Below, in pieces: positions 1 through 8,385 of a DNA stretch of 64,000 nucleotides; position 1 is the first letter of the stretch, and each line of letters begins with the position of its first letter. The position numbers and the translations under genes were made by a program. The notes under the pieces were generated by a model. The model saw only the letters and a program-made list of their open reading frames with translations, was not told the DNA's origin and searched no databases. This DNA is from Candidatus Altimarinota bacterium (GTDB taxonomy: Bacteria; Patescibacteriota; Gracilibacteria; UBA4473): the NCBI GenBank assembly GCA_020631075.1, contig JAHDHX010000002.1:1-64000 (forward strand), written 5' to 3'.

Positions 1-11
1 GTGTGTGTGGA

Positions 12-70
12 TTTTGACATGGGATAAAGTGATAAAATCCCATTATTGTAGCATGAATTTTATGTCAAAA
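12..70. promoter_or_regulatory. Nested inverted repeats with a minus-strand promoter-like site
   Basis: TTTTGACAT at 12-20 is matched by ATGTCAAAA at 62-70. Inside it, ATGGGAT (19-25) pairs with ATCCCAT (37-43). Read on the minus strand, an extended -10 box (TGC-TACAAT, 45-53) points leftward out of the window, so this may be the promoter or operator of a gene beyond the left edge. The rest of 1-137 is AT-rich and holds no convincing gene. Confidence 0.4.
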
Positions 71-137
71 CAATGACCTTGCTGCCTGAAATGTGTTGTG
101 AATTGGTTTGTTTAATTTGAGGACTGAGCAGTGCTTT

Positions 138-1499
138 TCACTGTGAAAGATGGAGACCTGGGCCGATGGGCTGGGTGACTTTTGACGTGAGGTCGAGGCG
201 GTGGAGGTGAAACTGGGGCTGGTTATCGGGGGAAAAGTAGTCGTCGAGCAGGTCGGAGACGGGTGTGCTGGTGGTGGGGTCGGGTGCGCTGAGGGTCTGG
301 GTCTGGACGCCGTAGAGCAGAGCGTCGGAGTGCTGGGTGGGGTGGAGGGAGATGATCTCGTGGTCGGTGGTGAACTGGGTGAGCTGGGTGTGGGTGCTGT
401 CGGTGAGCGTGTAGCGGGAGATCTGGGTGATGCCTTGCGGGTCGCGGTGGGTGAAAAAGAGCTGGTCGGTGGAGGCGTCAAAGGTGGCGAGGAGGGGAGA
501 GAAGTCCTCCAAAATGGTCTGTGAGTCGCCTGACTGGGTGAACAGGGTGACTGCGGCCCGCCCCGTGAAAACGTCGCCGTCGGTGTAGGACTGAAAGCCG
601 ACGTAGGTGCCAGTGGGGCTGATGCCGATGGTGCGAAAGAAATTACCGATGGGGGTAAGGGCGGGGCCTGGCTGGGTGGGGGAAAGGGCGTAGCCCTGGG
701 TGTCGATGTCTATGCCGAGGAGCCAGGCGTTGTCAGGGGAGAAGATGAGTGACTCGCCCGCGCCGAAGTCGGGGTCGTGGTAGGGTTGCCAGGTGTCGGT
801 GGTGGTGTCGTAGAGCCAGAGTGTGTAGGGGGTGAAGCTGGCTGGTCGCTGGCGGTAGAGCCCGAGAAGCAGGCCGTCAGGAGAGAGGCTGAGGCCGCGC
901 ATGAGCCAGTCTTTGGCGTCTAGCAAAGTGTCAAGTTGCTGGGTGGTGCGGTCAAGCCGATAGAGTGACTGTGGGGGGTCGACGGGGGGGAAGGCGGCGG
1001 TGCTGGCTTCTGACTGGGGGAGGCCGAGGAGGTAGATAGCGGTGGGGGCGACTTGGTACTGGTTGACAATAAAGTCAGGGGGGGTGAGGAGCTGGGTGGT
1101 GCCAGACTGGAGACTGTGCTGGGCGAGCTGGCCACTGGGGGTGAGAAAGAAAGTGGATTCTTCGGGGATGGGGAGGGTAAGGGAGAGGTCGGTGGTGGTG
1201 TCTTGGAACCTGTTGGTGAGGGTCTGGAAATCAAGTGAAATGGGTTGGCCCGGGGGGAGAGGGGACTGGGGGCGGAGGTAGAGGTCGGGTCCGAGGACGT
1301 CAACGGTGAAATCGTCAGCCTGGTGGGGGGACAGGGTGGCGGTGCTGAGCGGGCCATTGGCCTGGAGCTGGATGAAGTCGGGGGTGGCCTGCGCCACGGA
1401 CAGGGTGACGGGGAGCTGAGTGAGCTGCAGCGTGACACCGCCCGCCACCCCGAGGAGCCCCACGGTGAGCAAGATGTAGACGGTGAGGAAGGAACGCAT
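138..1499 (-). CDS. Membrane-anchored beta-propeller-like surface protein
   Basis: A 453-residue protein with one N-terminal hydrophobic segment (about residues 5-25) and no cytoplasmic domain, so it is probably exported and anchored. From about residue 150 it shows repeated units of a sugar- or dipeptide-propeller type: a turn such as LSPDG, FSPDN or ISPTG followed by an LxxYD-like strand. These resemble TolB/WD40-like blades. No catalytic motif is visible and the function is unknown. It ends the minus-strand run that begins with the YraQ-type permease, 13 bases after the TIGR03943 gene. Its composition is rich in Thr, Pro and Gln, as expected from the C-rich coding strand. The start is the ATG before the hydrophobic segment; no ribosome binding site is visible. 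Confidence 0.6.
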   Translation of the reverse strand: MRSFLTVYILLTVGLLGVAGGVTLQLTQLPVTLSVAQATPDFIQLQANGPLSTATLSPHQADDFTVDVLGPDLYLRPQSPLPPGQPISLDFQTLTNRFQDTTTDLSLTLPIPEESTFFLTPSGQLAQHSLQSGTTQLLTPPDFIVNQYQVAPTAIYLLGLPQSEASTAAFPPVDPPQSLYRLDRTTQQLDTLLDAKDWLMRGLSLSPDGLLLGLYRQRPASFTPYTLWLYDTTTDTWQPYHDPDFGAGESLIFSPDNAWLLGIDIDTQGYALSPTQPGPALTPIGNFFRTIGISPTGTYVGFQSYTDGDVFTGRAAVTLFTQSGDSQTILEDFSPLLATFDASTDQLFFTHRDPQGITQISRYTLTDSTHTQLTQFTTDHEIISLHPTQHSDALLYGVQTQTLSAPDPTTSTPVSDLLDDYFSPDNQPQFHLHRLDLTSKVTQPIGPGLHLSQ

Positions 1500-1512
1500 T
1501 GGCTTATGTAGT

Positions 1513-2184
1513 TTAGATGTAGGGGTTGGGGGGGATGGGGGTGGGGCTCATGTCGGTGGCTTGGAGCTGGAGCTGGCCGTCGGGTCGGAGCTGCATGGTG
1601 CCAGTGACTTGCCACCAGCTGCTGGGGGTGACGTCTGTGTTGGGCGAAAGGAGGATGCCAATGGGGCGGCCGTCGGCGGCGCAGCAGGAGACTTGAAACC
1701 GAGTGAGGTAGGTGTCTGTGCCTTCGACGGTGATGAAGCCCGTGATGGAGGCAGTTTGCCCCGCAAACGTGGCGGGGTCAGCCGAGGAGTAGAGAATGCG
1801 GCCCCAGTCGGCAAAGGTGCGCTGGGAGCTGTCGACGGCGAAAGAAAAGGGGGCGGGGGTGAGGTAGGTGGGGAGGCGCTGGCCGAGGCCGCGCTGCAGG
1901 GCGGTGTCGGCGCTGAGCGGACGAGGGGGGACGCCAAACCCGAGCAAGAGCGGGAGGACGAGGCCTATGACTTGCCATGGCCTTACCGTGGCCCGAACGT
2001 GCTGTAGGGCGTGGGGGTAGAACAGCCCAGCAATGCCGAGGCCGACGAGAAACACGGCTCCGCTGGCCACTAGCCAGAGGTAGCGGTCGGCGACGTAGTA
2101 GATGAGTGTGCCGTCAAACCAGCGCAAGAGCACAAGCACGCCCAGCAGGGCAGGGGGGAGCAGGAGGGTGAGGCGGGTGAGCAT
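1513..2184 (-). CDS. TIGR03943 (YcgQ/DUF1980) family protein, permease partner
   Basis: About 223 residues. Two to four hydrophobic segments fill the N-terminal half, followed by an extracytoplasmic domain with the family hallmark RFQVSCCAADGRPIGI near the C-terminus (double Cys, Ala, Asp). The family is regularly encoded next to a YraQ/DUF318 permease, as here, and is treated as its partner subunit; the substrate is not established. An upstream in-frame extension exists, but it lies wholly inside the permease gene and reads as low-complexity Arg/His/Pro, so the ATG at 2184 was chosen. That leaves 20 bases after the permease stop. The start is preceded by a CU-rich stretch, not a Shine-Dalgarno site. 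Confidence 0.8.
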   Translation of the reverse strand: MLTRLTLLLPPALLGVLVLLRWFDGTLIYYVADRYLWLVASGAVFLVGLGIAGLFYPHALQHVRATVRPWQVIGLVLPLLLGFGVPPRPLSADTALQRGLGQRLPTYLTPAPFSFAVDSSQRTFADWGRILYSSADPATFAGQTASITGFITVEGTDTYLTRFQVSCCAADGRPIGILLSPNTDVTPSSWWQVTGTMQLRPDGQLQLQATDMSPTPIPPNPYI

Positions 2185-2204
2185 GAGTACAAAAAAGGTG
2201 AGGG

Positions 2205-3089
2205 TCAGAAGTGCCAGTAGAGGAGCATAGTCCCGATGTAGGTGAGGAGGCCGCTGAAGAGGGCCATCAGGGTGATGGCGGGGACGGTGAAGGTGGTGCG
2301 GAGCATGATGAGAGCTTTGATGTCCATCATGGGGCCCCAGACGAGGAAGCCGAGGAGCGCGGGCACAGGAAACAGCGGTGCGTAGGCGAGGGCGAAGAAG
2401 CTGTCGACGTTGCTGCAGATAGACACCACAAACGCCAAGAGCATGAGGCTGAGCACGGCGGTGGCGGGGTCGGTGGCGAGGGCGAGGATGGCTTCGCGGG
2501 GGATAAAGACCTGGGTCAGGGAGGCGAGCGCCCCACCGATGACCATGATGCCGCCCATTTCGAAGAATTCGGTCAGGGAGTGCTGGACGAGGCTTTCGGT
2601 AGGGGAGTGGTGGTGGTCGCACTCCGCGGGGGCGGCCGGTAGGGCCTGGGTGTGGGTGACGAAGATGCGTGGGGCAAGCGCGAACAGGGCGCCGACGGTC
2701 ACGGCGATGACAAAACTGAGCCCGATGCGGGCGAGGGTGATTTCGGGTTGGGAGGGGAAGGCGGCGATGGTCGCGGCGATGACGATAGGGTTAAGCACGG
2801 GGGCACCCAGCAGAAACGAAATAGCCACGCTGGGGGGGACGCCCTTGAGGAGGAGGCGGCGGGCAACGGGGATGTTGCCGCATTCGCAGACGGGAAACAA
2901 AAACCCGATGAGTGAGCCGTAGACCGAGGCGAAAAACACTCGCCGAGGGATGAACCGTAATAGGGTGTCGGGGGAGATGAACTGCTGGATGACGGAAGAG
3001 ACGATCACCCCGAGGAGAATGAAGGGGATGGCTTCAAAAAAGATGCCGAGGAAGATGGTGAGGGCGTCTTGCAGGAGGGAGAAATCCAT
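2205..3089 (-). CDS. YraQ-type (DUF318/ArsP_1) permease
   Basis: A polytopic membrane protein of about 294 residues with roughly eight hydrophobic segments. Family marks are the CECGNIPV motif early in the protein (Cys-x-Cys-Gly, followed by a ...LLKGVPPSVA stretch) and the matching SICSNVDSFFAL segment in the second half, giving the two-repeat architecture of this permease family. A His-rich loop (ECDHHH) sits between the repeats. The permease family is linked to export of small molecules or metalloids in some members, but the substrate cannot be told here. The start MDFSLLQDAL (3089) was preferred over the ATG 27 codons upstream, whose extra residues lack family character. It forms a pair with the downstream TIGR03943 gene. 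Confidence 0.8.
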   Translation of the reverse strand: MDFSLLQDALTIFLGIFFEAIPFILLGVIVSSVIQQFISPDTLLRFIPRRVFFASVYGSLIGFLFPVCECGNIPVARRLLLKGVPPSVAISFLLGAPVLNPIVIAATIAAFPSQPEITLARIGLSFVIAVTVGALFALAPRIFVTHTQALPAAPAECDHHHSPTESLVQHSLTEFFEMGGIMVIGGALASLTQVFIPREAILALATDPATAVLSLMLLAFVVSICSNVDSFFALAYAPLFPVPALLGFLVWGPMMDIKALIMLRTTFTVPAITLMALFSGLLTYIGTMLLYWHF

Positions 3090-3194
3090 CACGGTGAGTG
3101 TAGAGAGTGGCGGAAGTGGTGCCAAGAAGAGCGCCGAAGAAATGGTTCTTTTAGACTCTTGATTTCTCACGCAATTTTTGCTAGGGTTTTTTTA

Positions 3195-5864
3195 ATGAAC
3201 ATAGAATTTTCAAAATTGGTACAAGAGTCAGCGGAGCTGGTGCAGAAGGTGCTGACGGAGACCAAGACGGCTCTGGCGGGGTTGAAAAAAATAGTCGAAC
3301 AGGGGAGAGCGGTGTGGGGCGAAATAGAACAAGGGAAGGGGATGCTGAGAGGGTTGGCGAGTGGGGTGAAAAACTTCCTCGGCGGGGGGGCGGTGCTGGC
3401 GGCTGGTCTGGACGATGAAGCGGGAACAGCGGAAACAGCGGCGAGGAGCAGGAAAGAAGCCGTGCGCTGGGAGGGGCGGACGGGGGAAATGGAAGCGCTG
3501 AATGAAACGGCGGTGCGGGGGCTGGAAACGGTGGAGTACACTGTGAAAAAGGAGGACACGCTGATGGGGATTGCCCGTGCGATGTCCGGGAATGAAGATG
3601 ACCTGCTGGACAAAGTGCGCCTGCTGATGGTGGCCAATGGGTTGGAAGATACAGCGATTGCGGTGGGGCAAGCACTGCGGGTGCCTGTGCTGATGCTGAG
3701 TGTGGAGCAGGTGCGGGAACGGTACCTCCGTGGGCGTGAGGTGGAGTATGTGGCGCAGAAACAAGACAACATCACGAAGATCTTGCGGGAGCACGAAGTG
3801 CTGTCGGGGGAGAATGTGGCGGAATTTCAAGCGATAAACGGCTTGCCTGATGCCAAGATTGCGGTGGGGGAGGTGTATCGGGTGGCGGGTGTGTATGGGG
3901 TGGAATTCCATGAGAGTCTGTGGTCGACGCTGGAAGATGCGGGGTTTGACCCGCGGCACTATAAAGCGGTGTATGAGTATAACCGTCGGTTGAACCCTGA
4001 CTTTGCAGCGGTGGGGACGGTCAATGGGCCGTATGCGGCGGGGATGACGGTGATGGTGCCTGAGAAATTCTTGGAGACTTTTGACCCTGAGGCTCAGCCA
4101 GGGGGGGGCACCCCAGTGGTGGACAAACCCACTAAGCCCGTGGAGGACCAACCTGAGCCAGTGGAGGGTGAGGCGGTAGTGGGGCCGACGCAGCCCGGCG
4201 AGTATGTGCTGGGGGTGGATGTGCCCGGTGTGAACGGGACGTTTTATGAATTTGAAAAGGGGATTCGTAAAGTGAGTAACGAATTAGCGGGCAAACAATA
4301 TTTTCTTGACCCAGGGCATGGTGGAGACAATGCGCGGAGTGTATTCTGGGGGGTGCAGGAGCACGAAGTGGTGTATGACGTGACGAACCGTCTGTTTGTT
4401 TTGCTGAAGCAGCACGGGGCAGATGTGCACACGACGGTCGTGAGCCCGACGGGGCCACACGTGACGGATCAGACGAGCTTTAGGCCGCAGAAAAATGAGG
4501 TGTACTATGGCACGAATACTAAGGTTTTTAAACAAAAAAATGGAGACCCTCGTGAAAGAAGACGTGTTGTTAATGCAATGATTGATCCTTCGAAACCGTC
4601 AATGTTTTTGTCGATTCATACGAATGGAGCGTCCTCAGGGAGTAAACAAGGGCAAGCGCGCGGATTTGAGGTGCTTGTACGCCGTGGGTGTGATTATAAA
4701 ACAGCGGAAAGACTGCGGAAGCAGAAGAAGTACGAGGCGCTGCACGAAGCTGTGATGAGGGGCGAACAAGTGGATGCTGATGTGAAGTTTGCTCAGGCGC
4801 TGCTGGCGGCGGCGAAACAGCAAAAACAGCGAGTGCGTAGTGGACTACTTAAAGGAATAGACCCAGCGAAGGAGGGGATTCAGTTTTCTGGGACAGGTGT
4901 GCTCACTAATGATACTAATGCTCGCATCAAGGTTGATAAAAAAGCATTAGTAGAATTAGCATTCCATGATAATGAAAAAGATGCTAAATTATTATCTTCG
5001 CCAATAGAGCGGCAGCGGTATGCGGAGATGCTTTTTGATGGGATAGTGCGGTCGGAATTGGGAATAACGGCGGCGGAACTGCGTGCGCAGCAGGAAGGGG
5101 TGGCCCAAAATCAGCCACAGAGAGAAGTGGCCCCTGCGCCCGTGGGTGAAAATGTGGTTGAGGTGGGGGGGCCAGGGGATGTGAAATTTGATGCGGTGGG
5201 GGACAAGCGGCAGCTGGAAAAGCTGAACTATAAAACAGATGAGGCGGTGCGGGCGGCCCCCAAGGGGCTGACGACGGCGGAGATGGAACGAGTGACGACG
5301 TTGGATCGGACGTTTCAGGCGAACCGAGAACAAGCCGAACCGATGAGTGAAAAGGCGATGCTGGAGATGATATATCTGTACGCGAAGGAAGTAGAAGCGC
5401 AGTATGGGGTGCCGCTGGAGGTGTGCATGGTGCAGACGGTGCAAGAAAGTGGCTGGGGGAAGAACCAGTTGCAGAAGACGCATCTGAACTTCCATGGGCT
5501 GAAAGACCCGAACGGGAAACCGCACAACTCGCCCGAGGGGCCTGACGGAGACCAAATGGAGGTAAGTCTGTTTGGGGATTATGGGTCGGTGCTGGAGAGC
5601 TTTAGCCGCTATGGGGCGCGGCTGCGGTGGAAGGCGTATACTAATTCAACGGCACCGTTGTATGGGGAGGCTTTTGAGAAGACGACCCCACAAGCTTTCT
5701 TACAGACGATCGCGGACGTGGGGTATGCGGGGGATAAAAACTACGTCAAAAATTGTACGGCGGTGTGGGAGTCTATCGTCCGCGAAAACCGTATGCCTGA
5801 GCTGACCGCCAAGGGGTATGGAATGGAGCGGGTGATGAGTGCGGCGGCGATTGGCGGGTTGTAG
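3195..5864 (+). CDS. Three-module peptidoglycan hydrolase: LysM, amidase, glucosaminidase
   Basis: About 889 residues. After a coiled, Ala/Glu-rich N-terminus come two LysM-like repeats (about residues 113-165 and 181-230), then an Amidase_3 N-acetylmuramoyl-L-alanine amidase (about 365-625). The zinc ligands are recognisable: His in DPGHGG, Glu in the QEHEVV segment, His in SIHTNGA, and the catalytic Glu in LVELAFHDNE. The C-terminus (about 720-870) is a FlgJ/LytG-type glucosaminidase domain with the putative catalytic Glu in QTVQESGWG. No signal peptide is visible at the chosen ATG, so export is unexplained. The start at 3195 follows a U-rich stretch. The stop TAG begins a short palindromic repeat remnant. 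A role in wall turnover or cell separation is inferred. Confidence 0.88.
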   Translation: MNIEFSKLVQESAELVQKVLTETKTALAGLKKIVEQGRAVWGEIEQGKGMLRGLASGVKNFLGGGAVLAAGLDDEAGTAETAARSRKEAVRWEGRTGEMEALNETAVRGLETVEYTVKKEDTLMGIARAMSGNEDDLLDKVRLLMVANGLEDTAIAVGQALRVPVLMLSVEQVRERYLRGREVEYVAQKQDNITKILREHEVLSGENVAEFQAINGLPDAKIAVGEVYRVAGVYGVEFHESLWSTLEDAGFDPRHYKAVYEYNRRLNPDFAAVGTVNGPYAAGMTVMVPEKFLETFDPEAQPGGGTPVVDKPTKPVEDQPEPVEGEAVVGPTQPGEYVLGVDVPGVNGTFYEFEKGIRKVSNELAGKQYFLDPGHGGDNARSVFWGVQEHEVVYDVTNRLFVLLKQHGADVHTTVVSPTGPHVTDQTSFRPQKNEVYYGTNTKVFKQKNGDPRERRRVVNAMIDPSKPSMFLSIHTNGASSGSKQGQARGFEVLVRRGCDYKTAERLRKQKKYEALHEAVMRGEQVDADVKFAQALLAAAKQQKQRVRSGLLKGIDPAKEGIQFSGTGVLTNDTNARIKVDKKALVELAFHDNEKDAKLLSSPIERQRYAEMLFDGIVRSELGITAAELRAQQEGVAQNQPQREVAPAPVGENVVEVGGPGDVKFDAVGDKRQLEKLNYKTDEAVRAAPKGLTTAEMERVTTLDRTFQANREQAEPMSEKAMLEMIYLYAKEVEAQYGVPLEVCMVQTVQESGWGKNQLQKTHLNFHGLKDPNGKPHNSPEGPDGDQMEVSLFGDYGSVLESFSRYGARLRWKAYTNSTAPLYGEAFEKTTPQAFLQTIADVGYAGDKNYVKNCTAVWESIVRENRMPELTAKGYGMERVMSAAAIGGL

Positions 5865-5871
5865 GGAGTCT

Positions 5872-5923
5872 TAGGTAGTGTTCACAAATTGGAAAAAGTA
5901 GATTGATCTTGAAGTACTACCTA
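5872..5923. repeat. Truncated copy of the palindromic repeat family
   Basis: Begins TAGGTAGTGTTCACAAATTG and ends ACTACCTA, so the outer 8 bases form a perfect inverted repeat. The left half matches the left end of the full copy at 16310 almost base for base, but the central hairpin is missing. The stop codon of the preceding hydrolase gene (5862-5864) begins a TAGGGAGT sequence like the repeat terminus, 10 bases upstream. This is the shortest of three copies in the window. Confidence 0.7.
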
Positions 5924-6011
5924 GGGTTGGCAAAGGGGGAGGGGGGAGTATAAAGCTCTCTGATACTGGGGGCTTTTACTTGTAATATGTTTCAAAAATA
6001 TGGAGGAAAAT

Positions 6012-6811
6012 ATGCTGCTGGCGCTGGGGATAACGCTGTTTGCGGGGCTGTGCACGGGGATAGGGGGACTGGTGGGGGTGATGACGCGCCGAACAAATAC
6101 AAAATTTCTATCGGGGGCGTTGGGGTTTAGTGCGGGGGTGATGCTGTATGTGTCGTTTGTGGAGATCCTTGGGAAGGCGATAGATTCGCTGGCGGGGGTG
6201 TATGACGAAACGACAGCGACGTGGTATGGGGTGGGGGGATTTTTTGTCGGGATGGGGGTGATCATGCTTATAGACAAGCTGGTGCCCCATGACGACAACC
6301 CGCACGAAATGCACGCGCTGGAAGAACTGACCGAAGAGGCCCGCACGGAAGCCCGTAAGCGGGGGCTGATGCGGATGGGGCTGTTGTCGGCGTTGGCGAT
6401 CGGGCTGCACAACTTCCCTGAGGGGTTGGCGACCTTCTTAGCGACTTTAGAAGACCCTGGGCTGGGGATACGATTGGGCTGGCGATTGCGATCCATAACG
6501 TGCCCGAGGGGATAGCGGTGGCGGTGCCAGTGTATTACGCGACGGGGAGCCGACTGAAGGCGTTTTGGTATTCGTTTGCGTCGGGGGTGTTTGAGCCGAT
6601 CGGGGCGCTGGTGGGGTATTTTCTGCTGCGACAATTCATGACGGAGACGCTCTTTGGGGTGGTGTTTGCGGGAGTGGCGGGGATTATGGTGTTTATCTCG
6701 CTCGACCAGCTGCTGCCAGCGGCCGAGAAGTATGGGGAGCACCACACCAGTATGTATGGTGTGGTGGCGGGCATGGGGGTGATGGCGCTGAGTTTGTTGT
6801 TGTTTTTATAG
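6012..6811 (+). pseudogene. ZIP-family metal transporter, frameshifted
   Basis: Two adjacent reading frames together make one ZIP transporter of about 266 residues related to ZupT. The first frame covers the N-terminal segments and the TM4 metal-site motif HNFPEGLATF. The second carries the TM5 motif HNVPEGIAV and the C-terminal segments. Adding a single G to the GGGG run at 6464-6467 restores a continuous reading (GLG-DTIGLAIAIHNVPEG). Either the gene was recently broken or the base was lost in sequencing or assembly at a homopolymer. A GGAGG sits 5 bases before the ATG at 6012, one of very few Shine-Dalgarno-like sites in the window. Intact relatives move zinc or other divalent cations. Repeat copies flank the gene, and its stop codon is the first three bases of the downstream copy. 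Confidence 0.82.
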
Positions 6812-7002
6812 GGAGTGTTCACAAATTGGAAAAAAATATTGATCCTGAAGTATGAGGAGGGATTTGAGTGAAAAAAGAATCTTTTTGGCTGCAAAATGGT
6901 TGCGCATTTTTGCTTTGATCCATCAAGGCGGCAAATACGCGCCCATTTTTCGCTCAAAAATCTCTCTTTTTTCTCCTCAAACCAATTTGTCAACACTCCC
7001 TA
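6809..7002. repeat. Full-length palindromic repeat (MITE-like), copy A
   Basis: About 194 bases bounded by TAGGGAGTGTTCACAAATTGG on the left and its near-perfect inverse ending AACACTCCCTA on the right. The interior is itself a long imperfect hairpin: the TGGTTGCGCATTTTTGC arm pairs with GGCAAATACGCGCCCA around a TTGATCCATCAA apex. It is about 85-90 percent alike to the copy at 16310 by eye. It lies between convergent genes (ZIP transporter and cystathionine enzyme). A TA target duplication is possible, because TA borders both ends. No transposase gene is present in the window. Confidence 0.8.
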
Positions 7003-7024
7003 GGGAGGGTGATGTGTCAGATCT

Positions 7025-8173
7025 TTACTCGTAGGCGGCCAAGGCGGTGAGGATGTCAGCGGTGAGGTCGTCGGGGTGCTCGATGCCGACACTGAACCGA
7101 ACGAGGCCGTCGGTGAGGCCCTGCTGGGCGCGAATGTCGGCGGGGATGGACGCGTGGGTCATGGACGCGGGGTGGTTGACGAGGGACTCGACGCCGCCGA
7201 GGCTCTCGGCCAGGCGGAAGTAGGTGAAGGAACTGATGAGGGATTTCATCTGGTCGAGGGTGAGGTCGAACTCGATGCTGACCATGCCGCCGAAGCCGCC
7301 TGTCATCTGTCTTTGGGCGAGCTGGTGGTGGGGGTGACTCGGTAAACCCGGGTAGTGCACGGCCCGCACGAGGGGGTGGGATTGCAGGGTTTGGGCGATG
7401 TGGAGGGCGTTTGCGTTGTGCTGGGCGATGCGGAGGGGGAGAGTTTTGAGTGAGCGTTGGGTGAGCCAGACGTCAAACGGAGATGGGTTGAGCCCGAGAG
7501 ACAGGCGAGCGAAGAAGAACTGGTCGTTGAGGATTTGGTCGTTGGTGATGAGGGCGCCGCCGATGATGTCGGAGTGGCCGCCGATGTATTTGGTCAATGA
7601 ATGCCAGACGACGTCTGCCCCGAGGGTGAGGGGGTGCTGGTTTATGGGGCTGGCGAACGTATTGTCAACCACGGTGGTGACGCCGTGCTGCCGGGCGAGC
7701 TGGGTGATGGACTGGATGTCGGAAAGTCGCAGAAGGGGGTTGGTGGGGGTTTCGATGATGATGAGGTCGATGCCTCGCTGGAGGTGCTGCTCGACGGCTT
7801 TTCGGTCGTGCCAGTCAACTTGCAGGAGCTGGATGCCGAACTGGCCGAAGCTGCGGGTGAACATTCGGTAGGTGCCGCCGTAGAGGTCGTCGGAGGCGAG
7901 GACGCGAGCGCCTGGCTTCAGGGTGCTGAAAAGGGCGGTGCCTGCCCCTAGACCACTAGAAAACACGGTGGCGTGCTGACCGTGCTCGAGTGCGGCGAGG
8001 GTGGACTCAAGGTTGGTGAAGTTGGGGTTGCCTGCGCGAGTGTAGTCGTAGCCTTTGTCGATGCCTGGGTGGTCTTGGGCGTAGGTGGAGGTCATGTAAA
8101 TGGGGGGGACGACGGCGCCGAAGGTGGCTTCGGGGGTCTGGCCGATGTGGATGGCTTGGGTGTGGGAGTGCAT
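7025..8173 (-). CDS. Cystathionine gamma-synthase/lyase-type PLP enzyme
   Basis: 382 residues, the usual size for the Cys/Met-metabolism PLP family (fold type I). Seen directly: the substrate and PLP segments YDYTRAGNPNFTNLE and VFSSGLGAGTALF, the cofactor-contacting VDNTFASP, the PLP lysine in HSLTKYIGGHSD, and the C-terminal RFSVGIEHPDDL. The family covers cystathionine gamma-synthase, gamma-lyase, beta-lyase and related enzymes, which sequence reading alone cannot separate. Synthase or gamma-lyase is most likely. The start at 8173 (MHSHTQ) follows a CU-rich stretch; longer starts would run into the leader hairpin region. Expression is probably controlled by the attenuator-like leader described at 8199-8362. 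Confidence 0.85.
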   Translation of the reverse strand: MHSHTQAIHIGQTPEATFGAVVPPIYMTSTYAQDHPGIDKGYDYTRAGNPNFTNLESTLAALEHGQHATVFSSGLGAGTALFSTLKPGARVLASDDLYGGTYRMFTRSFGQFGIQLLQVDWHDRKAVEQHLQRGIDLIIIETPTNPLLRLSDIQSITQLARQHGVTTVVDNTFASPINQHPLTLGADVVWHSLTKYIGGHSDIIGGALITNDQILNDQFFFARLSLGLNPSPFDVWLTQRSLKTLPLRIAQHNANALHIAQTLQSHPLVRAVHYPGLPSHPHHQLAQRQMTGGFGGMVSIEFDLTLDQMKSLISSFTYFRLAESLGGVESLVNHPASMTHASIPADIRAQQGLTDGLVRFSVGIEHPDDLTADILTALAAYE

Positions 8174-8198
8174 GAGTAGAGAATGAAAAATGACAAGT

Positions 8199-8235
8199 AA
8201 AAAAAATGGCCTGAGGCTCGGGGGGGAGTCAGGCC
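8199..8235 (-). terminator. Intrinsic terminator inside the leader of the cystathionine gene
   Basis: On the minus strand GGCCTGA (8235-8229) pairs with TCAGGCC (8214-8208), followed by A and eight T (8206-8199). It sits about 25 bases before the start codon of the gene it precedes, so it can only act as an attenuator. Confidence 0.7.
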
Positions 8236-8362
8236 AGAGGGGAAGCAACGAGGTGGTGACGCGGGGTCGACACGGTGCGGGGGTGGGCTCTGGCTCAAAT
8301 GAGACAGCAGCAACAGCACACGGTGGCGGACAAAGAAATACGCATCAAGAGGTAGTATAGCA
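8233..8362 (-). promoter_or_regulatory. Leader RNA with promoter and antiterminator arm
   Basis: An extended -10 box (TGC-TATACT, top-strand 8354-8362) would start RNA near 8347, giving a leader of about 170 bases before the ATG at 8173. Within the leader, GCCAGAG (8294-8288) is perfectly complementary to CTCTGGC (8239-8233). The second element overlaps the 5' arm of the terminator hairpin, so the two pairings exclude each other. This is the layout of a riboswitch or attenuator. No known riboswitch class was recognised. The -35 region is weak. Confidence 0.5.
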
Positions 8363-8385
8363 GGGAAGGGGGCTTGTTGGTAGTA

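Noticed and set aside
2185-2622. N-terminal extension of the TIGR03943 protein
   Set aside because: It lies inside the permease gene and reads as Arg/His/Pro repeats without family character.
8250-8270. T-box-like string on the plus strand (AGGTGGTGACGCGGGG)
   Set aside because: It points away from the cystathionine gene, with no downstream plus-strand gene or terminator. The resemblance to the T-box core is partial.
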